Below are positions 35,873-44,987 of a stretch of 64,000 bases of DNA, one piece after another (within the stretch, counting starts at the first letter, position 1; each line of letters begins with the position of its first letter). A model generated the notes under the pieces. The model did no database searches and had not been told where the DNA came from. It saw nothing but the letters and a program-made list of their open reading frames with translations. Source of the DNA: Desulfitobacterium sp050251735 (GTDB lineage: Bacteria; Bacillota; Desulfitobacteriia; Desulfitobacteriales; Desulfitobacteriaceae). The position numbers were made by a program, and so were the translations under genes. The stretch spans positions 42,742 through 106,741 of the forward strand of contig JBFWMF010000013.1 in the NCBI GenBank assembly GCA_050251735.1, given 5' to 3'.

Positions 35873-36131
35873 TTATTCTTTTTCGAACTCTTGAAAAGAC
35901 TTCGTCGTGGGTGTATCTTACGTTGGTCGACTCCGCTACTCTATTTGCCTCATCAAGTTTAAGTTCAATAGAATCGGTTAATTCAGCGTATCTTTCTAGG
36001 CTCAAAACAACCATGCTTCCATAACCGTTTTTCGTTAAATAGACAGGTTGCCCTTCTTTAACGACGATTTCCTCAATTTCCGGGAATTTGTTTCTCAGAT
36101 CTGAAACAGGTCTAATTTGAGTACAAGTCAA
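35859..36131 (-). CDS. Phd/YefM-family antitoxin
   Basis: This 90-residue protein has an N-terminal Phd/YefM DNA-binding domain (QIRPVSDLRNKFPEIEEIVVKEGQPVYLTKNGYGSMVVLSLERYAEL) and a charged C-terminal tail that should wrap and neutralise the toxin. It would repress its own operon. It precedes and overlaps the toxin gene, the normal order. The promoter must lie in the 82 bp shared with the divergent glpK. Confidence 0.88.
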   Translation of the reverse strand: MTCTQIRPVSDLRNKFPEIEEIVVKEGQPVYLTKNGYGSMVVLSLERYAELTDSIELKLDEANRVAESTNVRYTHDEVFSRVRKRINDER

Positions 36132-36213
36132 TAATCTTCCCCTTTTAAAACTATCTTACTCATGATATAAAGGAAGAAGGAGTTGGAAAAAGTTTGGTAG
36201 TGAGGCGAGAAGA

Positions 36214-37698
36214 ATGAAAAAGTATATACTTGCTTTGGATGAGGGGACAACCAGTTGTCGGGCGATCCTCTTTGATCAGGAAAGTCATATTGTGGGAGTG
36301 GCCCAGAAAGAATTTACCCAGATCTATCCTCAACCAGGCTGGGTAGAGCATGACCCTGAAGAAATCTGGAGCACTCAGTATGGTGTCATTGCTGAGCTCT
36401 TGGCTCGTTACCAGGTGAAAATAGAGGAGATTGCAGGAATCGGCATCACCAATCAGCGGGAAACCACGGTGGTGTGGGATAGGCACACAGGCAAACCAAT
36501 CAGCAACGCTATTGTTTGGCAGTGTCGAAGGACTGCTCCCCTCTGTGATGAATTGAAGGCTAAGGGATTAGAACCTTTGTTCAAGGAAAAGACTGGCTTA
36601 GTTGTGGACGCTTATTTCTCGGGAACGAAAATCCGTTGGCTTCTCGATCATGTGCCCGGTGCTCAGGAAAAAGCGGAAAAGGGCGACCTGCTCTTTGGGA
36701 CCATGGACACCTGGTTAGTTTGGAATCTAACCAAGGGTCGGATTCATGTTACCGATTATTCCAACGCTTCCCGTACTTTGCTATATAATATTAAGACTCT
36801 GGAGTGGGACCCTGAGCTGCTTCGCCGGCTTAATATTCCTGCAGCGATGCTTCCCCAGGTCAGGCCCTCAAGCTTCAACTACGGAGAAACGGCACCGGAA
36901 GGTTTCTTTGGGTATCAAATCCCTATCGCTGGGATTGCCGGGGATCAGCAAGCAGCTTTATTTGGCCAAGCCTGCTTTGAGCCGGGCATGGCGAAGAATA
37001 CTTATGGTACAGGCTGTTTTATGCTGCTGAACACCGGGGAAAAGGTCCATGAATCTCGACATGGCCTTGTAAGCACCATTGCCTGGGGTATTGAGGATAA
37101 GGTCGTCTACGCCCTAGAAGGAAGTGTTTTTATTGCCGGAGCAGTGATTCAATGGCTGCGGGATGAACTAAAGCTCATCGAAACGGCAGCTGATTCCGAA
37201 TATTTTGCTGCCAAGGTGGCAGACAACGGTGGCGTCTATGTAGTGCCTGCTTTTACAGGCTTGGGCGCTCCATACTGGGATATGGATGCTCGGGGAGCAA
37301 TTGTTGGCCTTACCCGAGGCAGTAATAAGAACCATATTATTCGTGCTGCTTTAGAATCTATGGCCTATCAAACGAAAGATATCTTAGAGGCTATGGAGGC
37401 AGATTCCCAGTTACCCCTTCAACTTCTGAAAGTAGACGGGGGAGCAGTAGCCAATAATCTCCTCATGCAGTTCCAGGCGGATCTCCTGGGTGTAGAAGTA
37501 GAGCGGCCTCAATGCATTGAGACCACAGCTTTAGGGGCTGCCTATCTTGCTGGTCTAGCTACCGGCTTTTGGAGCGATAAAGAGGAATTAAGGGGGAAGG
37601 CTAGGATTGACCGTTCCTTTAAGCCTCAGATGCAGGAGGAGCTGAAGGGAAAGTATTATCAAGGCTGGAAAAAGGCCGTTAGACGAGTCATGGATTAG
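36214..37698 (+). CDS. glpK: Glycerol kinase
   Basis: This 494-residue FGGY kinase phosphorylates glycerol to glycerol 3-phosphate. Motifs include ALDEGTTSCRAILFD, GIGITNQRETTVVWDRHTGKP, GIAGDQQAALFGQ, NTYGTGCFML and VDGGAVANNLLMQFQADLLG. It is full length. No glpF or glpD lies beside it, so it is a lone gene between the toxin-antitoxin pair and an efflux operon. Its last 11 bp overlap the convergent membrane-fusion gene. Confidence 0.97.
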   Translation: MKKYILALDEGTTSCRAILFDQESHIVGVAQKEFTQIYPQPGWVEHDPEEIWSTQYGVIAELLARYQVKIEEIAGIGITNQRETTVVWDRHTGKPISNAIVWQCRRTAPLCDELKAKGLEPLFKEKTGLVVDAYFSGTKIRWLLDHVPGAQEKAEKGDLLFGTMDTWLVWNLTKGRIHVTDYSNASRTLLYNIKTLEWDPELLRRLNIPAAMLPQVRPSSFNYGETAPEGFFGYQIPIAGIAGDQQAALFGQACFEPGMAKNTYGTGCFMLLNTGEKVHESRHGLVSTIAWGIEDKVVYALEGSVFIAGAVIQWLRDELKLIETAADSEYFAAKVADNGGVYVVPAFTGLGAPYWDMDARGAIVGLTRGSNKNHIIRAALESMAYQTKDILEAMEADSQLPLQLLKVDGGAVANNLLMQFQADLLGVEVERPQCIETTALGAAYLAGLATGFWSDKEELRGKARIDRSFKPQMQEELKGKYYQGWKKAVRRVMD

Positions 37699-39022
37699 CT
37701 TTGATCTTCTTCCCTTCCTTGAGTCCCGGCAGATCCGTATCTAAAAGGACTTGTTCACCGGCGGCTAGTCCATCCTGAATAATAACTTCACGGTTATTTT
37801 CCATACCTTTAACCACAGGTTGAATAGTCGCGACTCCTGCACGAATTACCCAAACTGCCTCACCCTCTCCATAGGGGAAAAGTGCTGATTTAGGAACCAT
37901 GATTTGAGCGGACTCTTGATGAGTTATAAAATCTACATCCAGAGTGCTGCCGATAATCAGGGGTGTTTCGCTTTGCAAAAGTATGCTTACCTTAACCCGA
38001 TTCTCCTTAAGGCCTAGGGGAGAAATACGTTCCACCGCCGCAGGCTCGACATATTCGATCTGTCCCGCCAAGACCAAATCCTCCAAGCTACTATCCTGTA
38101 TTGTTTTCACCGAGTCTCCCGGCTTGATTGCAGAGGCCTCGCTGGCTAAAACATAGCTTTCTACCTTATATGAAGAGCTTTGGTAAAGATTGAGCAAAAG
38201 CTGTCCTGGGGTAACCCATTCCCCTTCCTTCAGGTTCAAGTCCTTAATGAAGCCATCAGCGGGAGCAGTCACACGGCCCTGGGCAATTTGTTCCTCAAGC
38301 TGGGCGATTTGGGCATTAAGAGCTTTTATTTGACCGCCGTAAAACTGTTCAGTGCCTTGTTGGGGCTGGTGCTGTTCATAGATTAATGCCAAGGCCGTCT
38401 TCTGTTGGGTCAAGAAATTCTTGGCCCTTTCCGCTTGTCGCTGGGCTTCTTCATATTGAACCAGAGGAAGAGCTCCCGCCTCATAGAGAGCTTTGCTGCG
38501 GGCAAGATTTCCTTCTTGGGCGGAATTATCCTTTTCAGCTTGGATAATCAACAGATTTTGCTGCTGAATTAAGGCCGGATAGGGGTTGCTATGGGCTTGG
38601 AGGAGTTGTCCCTCCACGCTTTTGCGCTGTGCCTCTAAGGCTTCCAACTGATAAGCAAGGTCCTGGGTGTTGAGCTCCAGAAGAACCTGGCCCTGCTTGA
38701 CCTGATCCCCGTTTTGGACCGAAACAGTGGCGACCTTCGCGTTCACCATATTATACTGTGGCCACTCCCGGGCTGCTAAAATTTGCCCCTCTTCCGTAAA
38801 GCCCCTGATAAATTCCTGAGGCTGAACTGTTATAAGTGTTCCGGACAAGGGTTTTAGACTATTAACCGCCACAGCGGCTAGGATGAGGAGGGCAATAATT
38901 CCGTAAATGAGTATTCTTCTTTGCTTGGACTTTTTAGCGCTGACTTTTCCGCTTCCCTCCGGACCTTTCTTGAAAAAAGTGAATGGTATTTTTTTTAAGA
39001 GAGAGGGACGTTCAACTGACAT
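37688..39022 (-). CDS. Membrane-fusion (HlyD/MacA-like) efflux adaptor
   Basis: This 444-residue protein has one N-terminal membrane helix (residues ~35-55), a biotinyl-lipoyl half-motif (NAKVATVSVQNGDQVKQGQVLLELN), a long coiled-coil hairpin rich in Gln, the second lipoyl half (GRVTAPADGFIKDLNLKEGEWVTPGQLLLNL) and a beta-barrel/MP domain. It is the extracytoplasmic adaptor for the ABC exporter encoded directly upstream. The operon runs leftwards: tetR, ATPase, permease, adaptor. Confidence 0.88.
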   Translation of the reverse strand: MSVERPSLLKKIPFTFFKKGPEGSGKVSAKKSKQRRILIYGIIALLILAAVAVNSLKPLSGTLITVQPQEFIRGFTEEGQILAAREWPQYNMVNAKVATVSVQNGDQVKQGQVLLELNTQDLAYQLEALEAQRKSVEGQLLQAHSNPYPALIQQQNLLIIQAEKDNSAQEGNLARSKALYEAGALPLVQYEEAQRQAERAKNFLTQQKTALALIYEQHQPQQGTEQFYGGQIKALNAQIAQLEEQIAQGRVTAPADGFIKDLNLKEGEWVTPGQLLLNLYQSSSYKVESYVLASEASAIKPGDSVKTIQDSSLEDLVLAGQIEYVEPAAVERISPLGLKENRVKVSILLQSETPLIIGSTLDVDFITHQESAQIMVPKSALFPYGEGEAVWVIRAGVATIQPVVKGMENNREVIIQDGLAAGEQVLLDTDLPGLKEGKKIKANP

Positions 39023-39077
39023 AAGAATACCTCCTCAATAGAATTAGTCGTTGCGTTTAGTTAACCTCAAGCTTAGC

Positions 39078-41456
39078 CTACTCTTTCGTTGCTAAAATCT
39101 CCACAAAAGACATAGCCTTGATTTTAACATAAGTGCGGTTCTGGGCAATCCAGACGGAGAGGGCAGTACCACCGACAGCCCCAAGGAGCGCTACAAGGGG
39201 GATTTCCGTGGGAATGGAGTAGAGATCAGTGCTCATAGACTGTCCCATCGCCGCCAGAAGGCCATAAGAAAGAGGAATTCCCAAGATAACCCCAAACAGT
39301 GTGAGCAACCATTGCTCGGAAGTAATCACTTTCAGCACTTCTTTTGAGGTCAAACCGAGCACTCGTAGAGAGGCTAGCTCCCTTTGGCGCTCGGAAAGAG
39401 AGATGATGCTGGAATTATAGATTAAGGCAAAACCGGCAAAACCGGCGATCAAGGCCATAAAGTAGACGGTAAAGCCATAGGAGGCCATCATCTCCTCGAT
39501 CTTGTCCGCACTCTCTTGAACAGATTCGATGTTACCCACCTGGGAAGCATCCCGGTATTTGCTTTTAAGAGCGGGGATCGCCTGCCCATCCATCTGGATG
39601 AGTACGGAGGTGGCAATCTCGCCTTGTTGTAGAAAGTCTGCCAGAGCGCCGATCTCCATAAAGGCGTTAAGGCCTACATATTGAGGAATCACCCCGCGCA
39701 CGACTAACTGTTCCTTCTTTTCAGCATGGAACTGGCGCCGCAGTGGGCTTTCGACCTGGATAGCATCCCCTACCTGCACTTGGAGAAGATTAGCCAAACG
39801 TTCCGAGAGTAAAACCCCGTCTTGCGGAATCGGTACCTGTTCACCTTTTTTATTTAACACGTTGTAGAGAGTGGAACCATGGTTGAGACCGAGCACAATC
39901 ACCTCTTTCTCATGCCATTGATTGCGCAAAGTGACGGGAACCTCTAAGAGAGGCTCGAGGTGAGTGATGCCGGGTTCGTGGGCCAGAGTATTTTGTAGGG
40001 AGTTAGCAGGCCCGGGCCTGTTGAGGGAGATTTTGACATCATAGGTTTGGATTTGTCGGAATTGAAAAGTCGTTAGCTTATCGATCATGTTATCCATGGA
40101 CCAGGAAACGGTCATCAGGCTAAAAATCACGGCCATACCGACCACCGTAAAAATGCTGCGCATGGGTGAGCGAAAAGCATTGCGAACCCCCATCTGACCT
40201 TGGGAAGACAAACGACTCCATAACCAAGTCAGGTTTTCGAAGGGCGTTTTACCGGCGGAAGCGGGAGCCGCTGGGCGCATGGCATCGGCAGGATTTAAGC
40301 GCAGGATGTCCAAGCTGCTTTTTAGGCCGCTGAGGAGACTGAAGGCCAGAGATAGTGCTAAGCCTAAGAAAAGATATTTCCAGGAAAAGCTGCTTGCCAT
40401 GCCAGGCAAAGCGAAAAATTCTTTATAAATAGTCATTAAGGGAAAAGTAAGGGTAATTCCAGCCAAGCCCCCTAAGATGCCGCCGATTCCCCCAATCAAA
40501 AGGGGATAAGACAAATAGTGCAGGATGATCTCGCGATTCGTGAACCCAAAGGCCTTCAAGTTGCCGATATTCATTCGTTGCTGTTCAATCAATCGTCTCA
40601 GCATGGTGTAGAGAATGATGGCGGCCACCGCAAGAAAGACTAGGGGCAAGGTTTGGGCCATGCTGCGGAGGGAGCTTAACTCACTTTCGAGAACGGCATG
40701 ACTGGTCTGATCTTGGCGAGGAAAAATACTTTGCACCCCATAAGACTTCAGTGACCTTTCCAGAAGCAGCTTGACATCCTCAAATCTAGCCTCAGGCTCC
40801 AAGGTAAAGACGATATCATTGACCTGCCCTGATTCTTTGGCCAAGGCTTTAAGTGAGCTTTGGGGAATGTAGGCGATGCCAAAGGTTGAGGGGTCAGGGT
40901 AGAGTTCTTGAGCGGTACGCATAGCATAGATGAACTCAGGGCTCTGGGCAGTTCCGACCACGTTAAAGCTGGATCGCTTTCCTTCGAGAATCAAGGTTAA
41001 AGTATCACCCAAGGCTAGGGAATTAGCCGCCATAAACTTAGGGTCCACGAGGATTTCCCTTTTGTCATCTTCCGGCCATTGACCGCTAAAGAGCTGAACT
41101 CGGTTCACCTCCGGCTGCTGGGAAAAGTTCATGGAGACCAGGCGGAGGTAGCGACTGGTTTCAGCATCCTCCTCCCAAAGACGAGCATCCTTGACGATCC
41201 GCCCTTCAACCTTATCTATTCCCGCTAGGCTGGCCAGCTTGGCTACTTGGCTCTCGGGGTAACCGTTGAGCTTAATAAAGCCATCCGCAAACTGGGTTTC
41301 GGCATAAAAGTGGTCCTGAGCTCGCTCCAGATTTTCGATGATAATCGAATAGGAAGTGTAGGTGATTAAGCCGATCATGATCACAATGATACAGGCCAGA
41401 TAAACTCCGCGGTTTGACTTAATTTCACGGAATAATTTTCTTCGCAACATTACCAT
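39078..41456 (-). CDS. ABC transporter permease with two FtsX domains
   Basis: This 792-residue permease has an N-terminal helix (~15-37), a large extracytoplasmic domain, an FtsX core of three helices (~265-385), another single helix (~440), a second extracytoplasmic domain, and a last FtsX core (~660-780). This duplicated layout is that of MacB/LolE-like exporters working with a periplasmic-type adaptor. The start ATG overlaps the end of the ATPase gene (41450-41456). The substrate is unknown, probably a lipid, peptide or antibiotic. Confidence 0.88.
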   Translation of the reverse strand: MVMLRRKLFREIKSNRGVYLACIIVIMIGLITYTSYSIIIENLERAQDHFYAETQFADGFIKLNGYPESQVAKLASLAGIDKVEGRIVKDARLWEEDAETSRYLRLVSMNFSQQPEVNRVQLFSGQWPEDDKREILVDPKFMAANSLALGDTLTLILEGKRSSFNVVGTAQSPEFIYAMRTAQELYPDPSTFGIAYIPQSSLKALAKESGQVNDIVFTLEPEARFEDVKLLLERSLKSYGVQSIFPRQDQTSHAVLESELSSLRSMAQTLPLVFLAVAAIILYTMLRRLIEQQRMNIGNLKAFGFTNREIILHYLSYPLLIGGIGGILGGLAGITLTFPLMTIYKEFFALPGMASSFSWKYLFLGLALSLAFSLLSGLKSSLDILRLNPADAMRPAAPASAGKTPFENLTWLWSRLSSQGQMGVRNAFRSPMRSIFTVVGMAVIFSLMTVSWSMDNMIDKLTTFQFRQIQTYDVKISLNRPGPANSLQNTLAHEPGITHLEPLLEVPVTLRNQWHEKEVIVLGLNHGSTLYNVLNKKGEQVPIPQDGVLLSERLANLLQVQVGDAIQVESPLRRQFHAEKKEQLVVRGVIPQYVGLNAFMEIGALADFLQQGEIATSVLIQMDGQAIPALKSKYRDASQVGNIESVQESADKIEEMMASYGFTVYFMALIAGFAGFALIYNSSIISLSERQRELASLRVLGLTSKEVLKVITSEQWLLTLFGVILGIPLSYGLLAAMGQSMSTDLYSIPTEIPLVALLGAVGGTALSVWIAQNRTYVKIKAMSFVEILATKE

Positions 41457-42154
41457 TGCAGTTCCTCCGGCGGCAGGGGGTGCTCATTGACTTGGATACG
41501 GTCAAGTCGACCATCCTTGAGATAAAAAACCCGGTGCGCCATTTTAGAGATCTCTGAATTGTGGGTAATGAGGAGAATAGTTTTTTGGTATTCCTGATTG
41601 AGTTTTAGCAAGGCTTTGAGGACTTGAATGCCGGTCTCAATATCTAAGGCTCCGGTGGGTTCATCACAAAGAAGCAAGGCCGGATTTTTAACGATAGCCC
41701 GAGCAATGGCCACCCGTTGTTGCTGTCCCCCGGAAAGCTGGGAAGGGAAATGGCCCGACCAAGCCGCGAGTCCCACATCGTGCAGTACTTCTTCCACAGT
41801 CAGGGGACTCTCGGCAATCTCCGCCGCCAGCTTCACATTTTCCGCAGCCGTCAGATTAGGCATCAGATTATAATGCTGAAAAACAAAGCCCACCGCATTG
41901 CGACGATATAGAGTTAATCCCTTATCATCCAGCTCATGGAGAGGCTGATCCTGATAATACAGTTCACCGGAAGTGGGAGGGGACATGCCCCCCACAATAT
42001 TGAGTAGGGTGGTTTTGCCGGATCCGCTCTGCCCGAGGATAACAATGAACTCTCCGGTCATGATTTGAAAGTTAAGTCCTTTGAGTACCTCGACCTCGAT
42101 TTCCCCGGTCTGGTAAACTTTGCGGATCTCTTTACCTTCCAGCAGTATAGCCAT
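41450..42154 (-). CDS. ABC transporter ATP-binding protein (MacB/LolD type)
   Basis: This 234-residue ATPase has Walker A GQSGSGKTTLLN, Q-loop VFQHYNLMPNL, signature LSGGQQQRVAIARAI, Walker B LLLCDEPTGALD and the switch His in LLITHNSE. It powers the FtsX-type permease it overlaps. A GGAGG-type site precedes the start. It is 26 bp downstream of the TetR gene. Confidence 0.94.
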   Translation of the reverse strand: MAILLEGKEIRKVYQTGEIEVEVLKGLNFQIMTGEFIVILGQSGSGKTTLLNIVGGMSPPTSGELYYQDQPLHELDDKGLTLYRRNAVGFVFQHYNLMPNLTAAENVKLAAEIAESPLTVEEVLHDVGLAAWSGHFPSQLSGGQQQRVAIARAIVKNPALLLCDEPTGALDIETGIQVLKALLKLNQEYQKTILLITHNSEISKMAHRVFYLKDGRLDRIQVNEHPLPPEELQW

Positions 42155-42180
42155 AAAGCTTCCTCCTCAAATGGTGACAG

Positions 42181-42864
42181 TTACAAATGCTTACTCAGCG
42201 ATGACGTTCTACCTTTCTTTGCGCTCTTATTTCTCAAGCCATGGGCAAACAGGTAGAGAATTTTATCAACCAGGTCCAGATAACGGCTATCCTCTAAGAT
42301 TGAGCCCTGACTGTCTTGACTGAGGGTAAGATAGGCGTCAAGAAGAGCCTTGTTTAAGGCTTGCATCATCAGTAGGGCAGCCGTGAAATCTGTAGTCGGA
42401 TCAAGCTGTCCCAGTTCATAGCCTTTACGCAACATCTCTCCATATAAATCTAAGGATTTAGGATTTTGTTCCCTCAGCACTTCCTCTCGCAGTTGAAGAT
42501 TGTTATCCTTAAGAAATCGATCCCCCAGAGCTAAAATTTCAGGATGTTCTTGAGCAAATTCGATACCTACCACAAAGAGCCTATGCAAGGTCTGGAAAAA
42601 GTCGAAGCCTTCTCCATGCAGATCGGGAATTCTATCCTCAAAAAACTGGAGTTTTTTTTCTACCGCCAGATTAAAAATATACTTATATAGATCCTTAAGG
42701 TTTTTAAAATATTGATAAAAGCTACCTCGCGGAATTCCAGCTTGCTCTATAATACGGGCGATACTCGCTTGAGCAAACGGATATGCCGAAAATTCGCTGA
42801 TGGCAGCCTCAGTGATCCGCTCTCTTTTTTCTTCTGGCAAATTAAAGAAAGTCTGGGTTGGCAA
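42181..42864 (-). CDS. TetR-family repressor of the efflux operon
   Basis: This 227-residue protein has an N-terminal TetR helix-turn-helix (ITEAAISEFSAYPFAQASIARIIEQAGIPRGSFYQYFKNLKDLYKYIF) and a longer, variable ligand domain. It is the first gene of the leftward efflux operon and very likely represses it. Two short TGAC/GTCA palindromes upstream (42933-42946 and 42957-42972) are candidate operators. Confidence 0.88.
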   Translation of the reverse strand: MPTQTFFNLPEEKRERITEAAISEFSAYPFAQASIARIIEQAGIPRGSFYQYFKNLKDLYKYIFNLAVEKKLQFFEDRIPDLHGEGFDFFQTLHRLFVVGIEFAQEHPEILALGDRFLKDNNLQLREEVLREQNPKSLDLYGEMLRKGYELGQLDPTTDFTAALLMMQALNKALLDAYLTLSQDSQGSILEDSRYLDLVDKILYLFAHGLRNKSAKKGRTSSLSKHL

Positions 42865-42932
42865 GATCAGGACATCTCCTTTCCTGATTCATATCTTAAT
42901 TCATATACACTTATGACGTGCATTTTTAAATA

Positions 42933-42972
42933 TGACACCGCTGTCACCACAATATTATGACAGGTGCGTCAT
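42933..42972. promoter_or_regulatory. Candidate TetR operators
   Basis: Two palindromes with the same half-site: TGACA-CCGC-TGTCA (42933-42946) and ATGAC-AGGTGC-GTCAT (42957-42972), centred 25 bp apart, 70-110 bp before the tetR start. No other gene is close, so autoregulation of the efflux operon is the simple reading. Confidence 0.55.
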
Positions 42973-43090
42973 ATCGTCAAGTGTAATCTATTCATGAGAA
43001 AAATTTAATTTTTATTCTTAGTTAATTGAGAGACTCCCCCTTGCCCAACGACTTAAAGACGAGTAATATCAACCTAAAGGTGATGAAATA

Positions 43091-43634
43091 ATGAAGAATC
43101 TATCCTTAACCTTGTGGCCGATATTTTTCTTCGTCCCCTTGATGATTAATATGTTTCGTCGAATCCATAAACATTACGAGGAAATAGCCGAGCAACTCCG
43201 GGTGAGCACTGCGCTGAACAACTTGACAGTTTGAGGGAATGTCATCATCATCCCTGGCTGGGATCACCCGTGTCGTTGAGTATTCCCTAAACTATGCTAA
43301 ATCTTTATCGGCTAACCAGATTATCGCGGTTCATATCTCTTTTGATAAGGAAGAAGAAAAAAAGTTTGAAGAAAAGTGGGAGAAATGGGATACGGGGGTG
43401 CGTTTGGCCACCTTGTTTTCCTTGCATCGCAGTATCGTACAGCCTCTGACTAAATTTATCGATGCTGTTGAGCGCAAAGCTTTGGAAGGTAATTATCAAG
43501 TGACTGTCCTGATCCCGGAATTCATACCCAAAAAGGGCTGGCACAATATTCTTCATAATCAATCGAGCTTGTTGATTCGCACGGTATTGCTTTACAGACG
43601 AAATTTTGTTGTCACAATAGCCTTACCATCTTAA
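43091..43634 (+). pseudogene. APC-family amino acid permease, decayed C-terminal part
   Basis: Two adjoining frames together resemble the end of a KUP/YdaO-like APC permease. Frame one (43091-43234, 47 codons) encodes the last membrane segment and the typical KIHEHY-like stretch (FRRIHKHYEEIAEQLRVS). It ends at a TGA, then reads GNVIIIP in the same frame. The sequence then shifts frame: AGITRVVEYSLNYAKSLS to the end (frame from 43239) is the cytoplasmic USP-like domain of that family, including IPEFIPKKGWHNILHNQSSLLIR. So there is one in-frame stop and one frameshift, and the ~400-residue transport domain is missing. Confidence 0.8.
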
Positions 43635-43726
43635 AAAGTAGCCATATCTCATGCTATAATTGAGAAAAGATGGAGTATATATTAAGAACAGAACGACAAG
43701 ATCAATAGAAAGCGAGTGGATTAAGC

Positions 43727-44065
43727 ATGGATAACCTCAAGAGCAATCTTAATAAAGCGTTGGATACAGCCAAGGGAACTATTAATGAGACGGTCCGCAA
43801 AGCGGAGGAATTTCTCGAAAGTGACCAGGTTAAATCAAAGGTCGATGAAGTGAAAGATTTGGTAGAGGATAAAGCGGAAGGTATCGCCTCCCGAGCTGAT
43901 GGGCTTAAGGATACCCTAGAAGATAAGCTGGAGAACATCGCGGACCGCGCCGAAGAATGGAAAGACGCTGCTGAAGCGAAAGCGGAGAGAATTGTTGATC
44001 GAATCGAAGATAAAGCAGAACAATATAAAGATAAAGTAGAGGGTTTATTCCGTAAGGATAAATAA
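43727..44065 (+). CDS. LEA/apolipoprotein-like amphipathic helical protein
   Basis: This 112-residue, highly charged protein (Lys/Glu/Asp/Ala rich) is predicted to form one long amphipathic helix. Repeats of about 11 residues are visible: DKAEGIASRADGLKD, DKLENIADRAEEWKD, AKAERIVDRIEDKAEQYKD. This pattern is shared by late-embryogenesis-abundant and YtxH-like stress proteins and by apolipoproteins; a protective or membrane-surface role is possible. It has no signal peptide and no Cys. It is a single gene with its own strong terminator. Confidence 0.75.
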   Translation: MDNLKSNLNKALDTAKGTINETVRKAEEFLESDQVKSKVDEVKDLVEDKAEGIASRADGLKDTLEDKLENIADRAEEWKDAAEAKAERIVDRIEDKAEQYKDKVEGLFRKDK

Positions 44066-44096
44066 TCCTCCCCTCGCCTCATTCTTATAAACAAAT

Positions 44097-44138
44097 AAAA
44101 GAACACTGCAGAAGTACACATCTGCAGTGTTCTTTTAT
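44097..44138. terminator. Terminator between the LEA-like gene and the cupin gene
   Basis: A perfect 16-bp stem (44097-44112 with 44121-44136; core GAACACTGCAGA) with loop AGTACACA, flanked by A- and T-runs. It can act in both directions for these convergent genes. Confidence 0.9.
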
Positions 44139-44192
44139 TCATAGAAAGAACTTCGTTCTAGTGACCAGTTGATGAGTTGATGAGTTAATTTG

Positions 44193-44642
44193 TTAGTACG
44201 TGTGATGCTCTTCGGCATCCCTTTTTGTTGGGTGAACAGTGCTGTGGGGATGTTGAGGTGGTGCATAGATAGAATATAGTTTAAGGGGAACACGGCCAGT
44301 ATTGATCACATTGTGCCATTTCCCGGCCGGGATGAATACAGCATAATTGTCGCCCACTCTTTGCTGGTAGTAAAGTCTGTCTTTACTTTCTCCCATCATA
44401 ACAAGGCCTTGACCCTGTTCAATACGAAGAAATTGATCAACATTAGGATGGATTTCTAGGCCTATGCCATCCCCTACATTGATACTCATTAGGGTAAGCT
44501 GTAGGTGCGACCCGGTCCACAAAGCGGTACGAAAGGTGTTATTTTGCACCGTAGCTTGTTCAATATTTACGACAAAGGGATTTGGTCCGCAGTCCCTTGA
44601 AGGAGGAAAGGGATGGCCATAGGGGTTATATCCATTGTACAT
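44193..44642 (-). CDS. Cupin-domain protein
   Basis: This 149-residue protein has a single cupin fold (GIGLEIHPNVDQFLRIEQGQGLVMMG and YAVFIPAGKWHNVINTG) with several potential metal ligands, and a Pro/Gly/Tyr-rich N-terminus (YNGYNPYGHPFPPSRDCGP). Similar small cupins occur widely in Firmicutes without a known substrate; the Tyr/Pro-rich head recalls spore-coat proteins, but that is a guess. The promoter lies in the 345-bp gap to the right. Confidence 0.8.
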   Translation of the reverse strand: MYNGYNPYGHPFPPSRDCGPNPFVVNIEQATVQNNTFRTALWTGSHLQLTLMSINVGDGIGLEIHPNVDQFLRIEQGQGLVMMGESKDRLYYQQRVGDNYAVFIPAGKWHNVINTGRVPLKLYSIYAPPQHPHSTVHPTKRDAEEHHTY

Positions 44643-44987
44643 TTAACTCAGCCCTTTCAGAAATCATAAGATAGATTCATATACCGATATACCAATAAAG
44701 AAATTCTTATAAAACATCAAGATCATGTCCTGAATTTTTCCACTAAATGGTATATAGCATTGTATTCTATGATATCGTCTTAAGTGTATGTCTAAATCAC
44801 TTCTCCCATCTCTTTTGTTATTAATAGACAAGCAATACATTAAATAATGGATATTTTTAATATCTGCAGTTATGGAGTTTAGGACTGTGCCGCTAAATAT
44901 TCAGAATATTTAACTAAAACACTGAATTAAGTAACAGATAAGTAGTATAATGTTGCCATAGATAAAGGAAATATGAGGGGGAAGAGG
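44643..44987. other. 345-bp intergenic region with palindromes and a -10 box
   Basis: This AT-rich gap separates the divergent cupin and flavodoxin-ferredoxin genes. It holds GATATT-TTT-AATATC (44850-44864), the palindrome TAAATATT-CAG-AATATTTA (44894-44912), and a TATAAT box at 44946-44951 with a weak -35 (TGAATT, 44923-44928). The second palindrome lies just upstream of that promoter and is a candidate regulator site. Confidence 0.5.
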
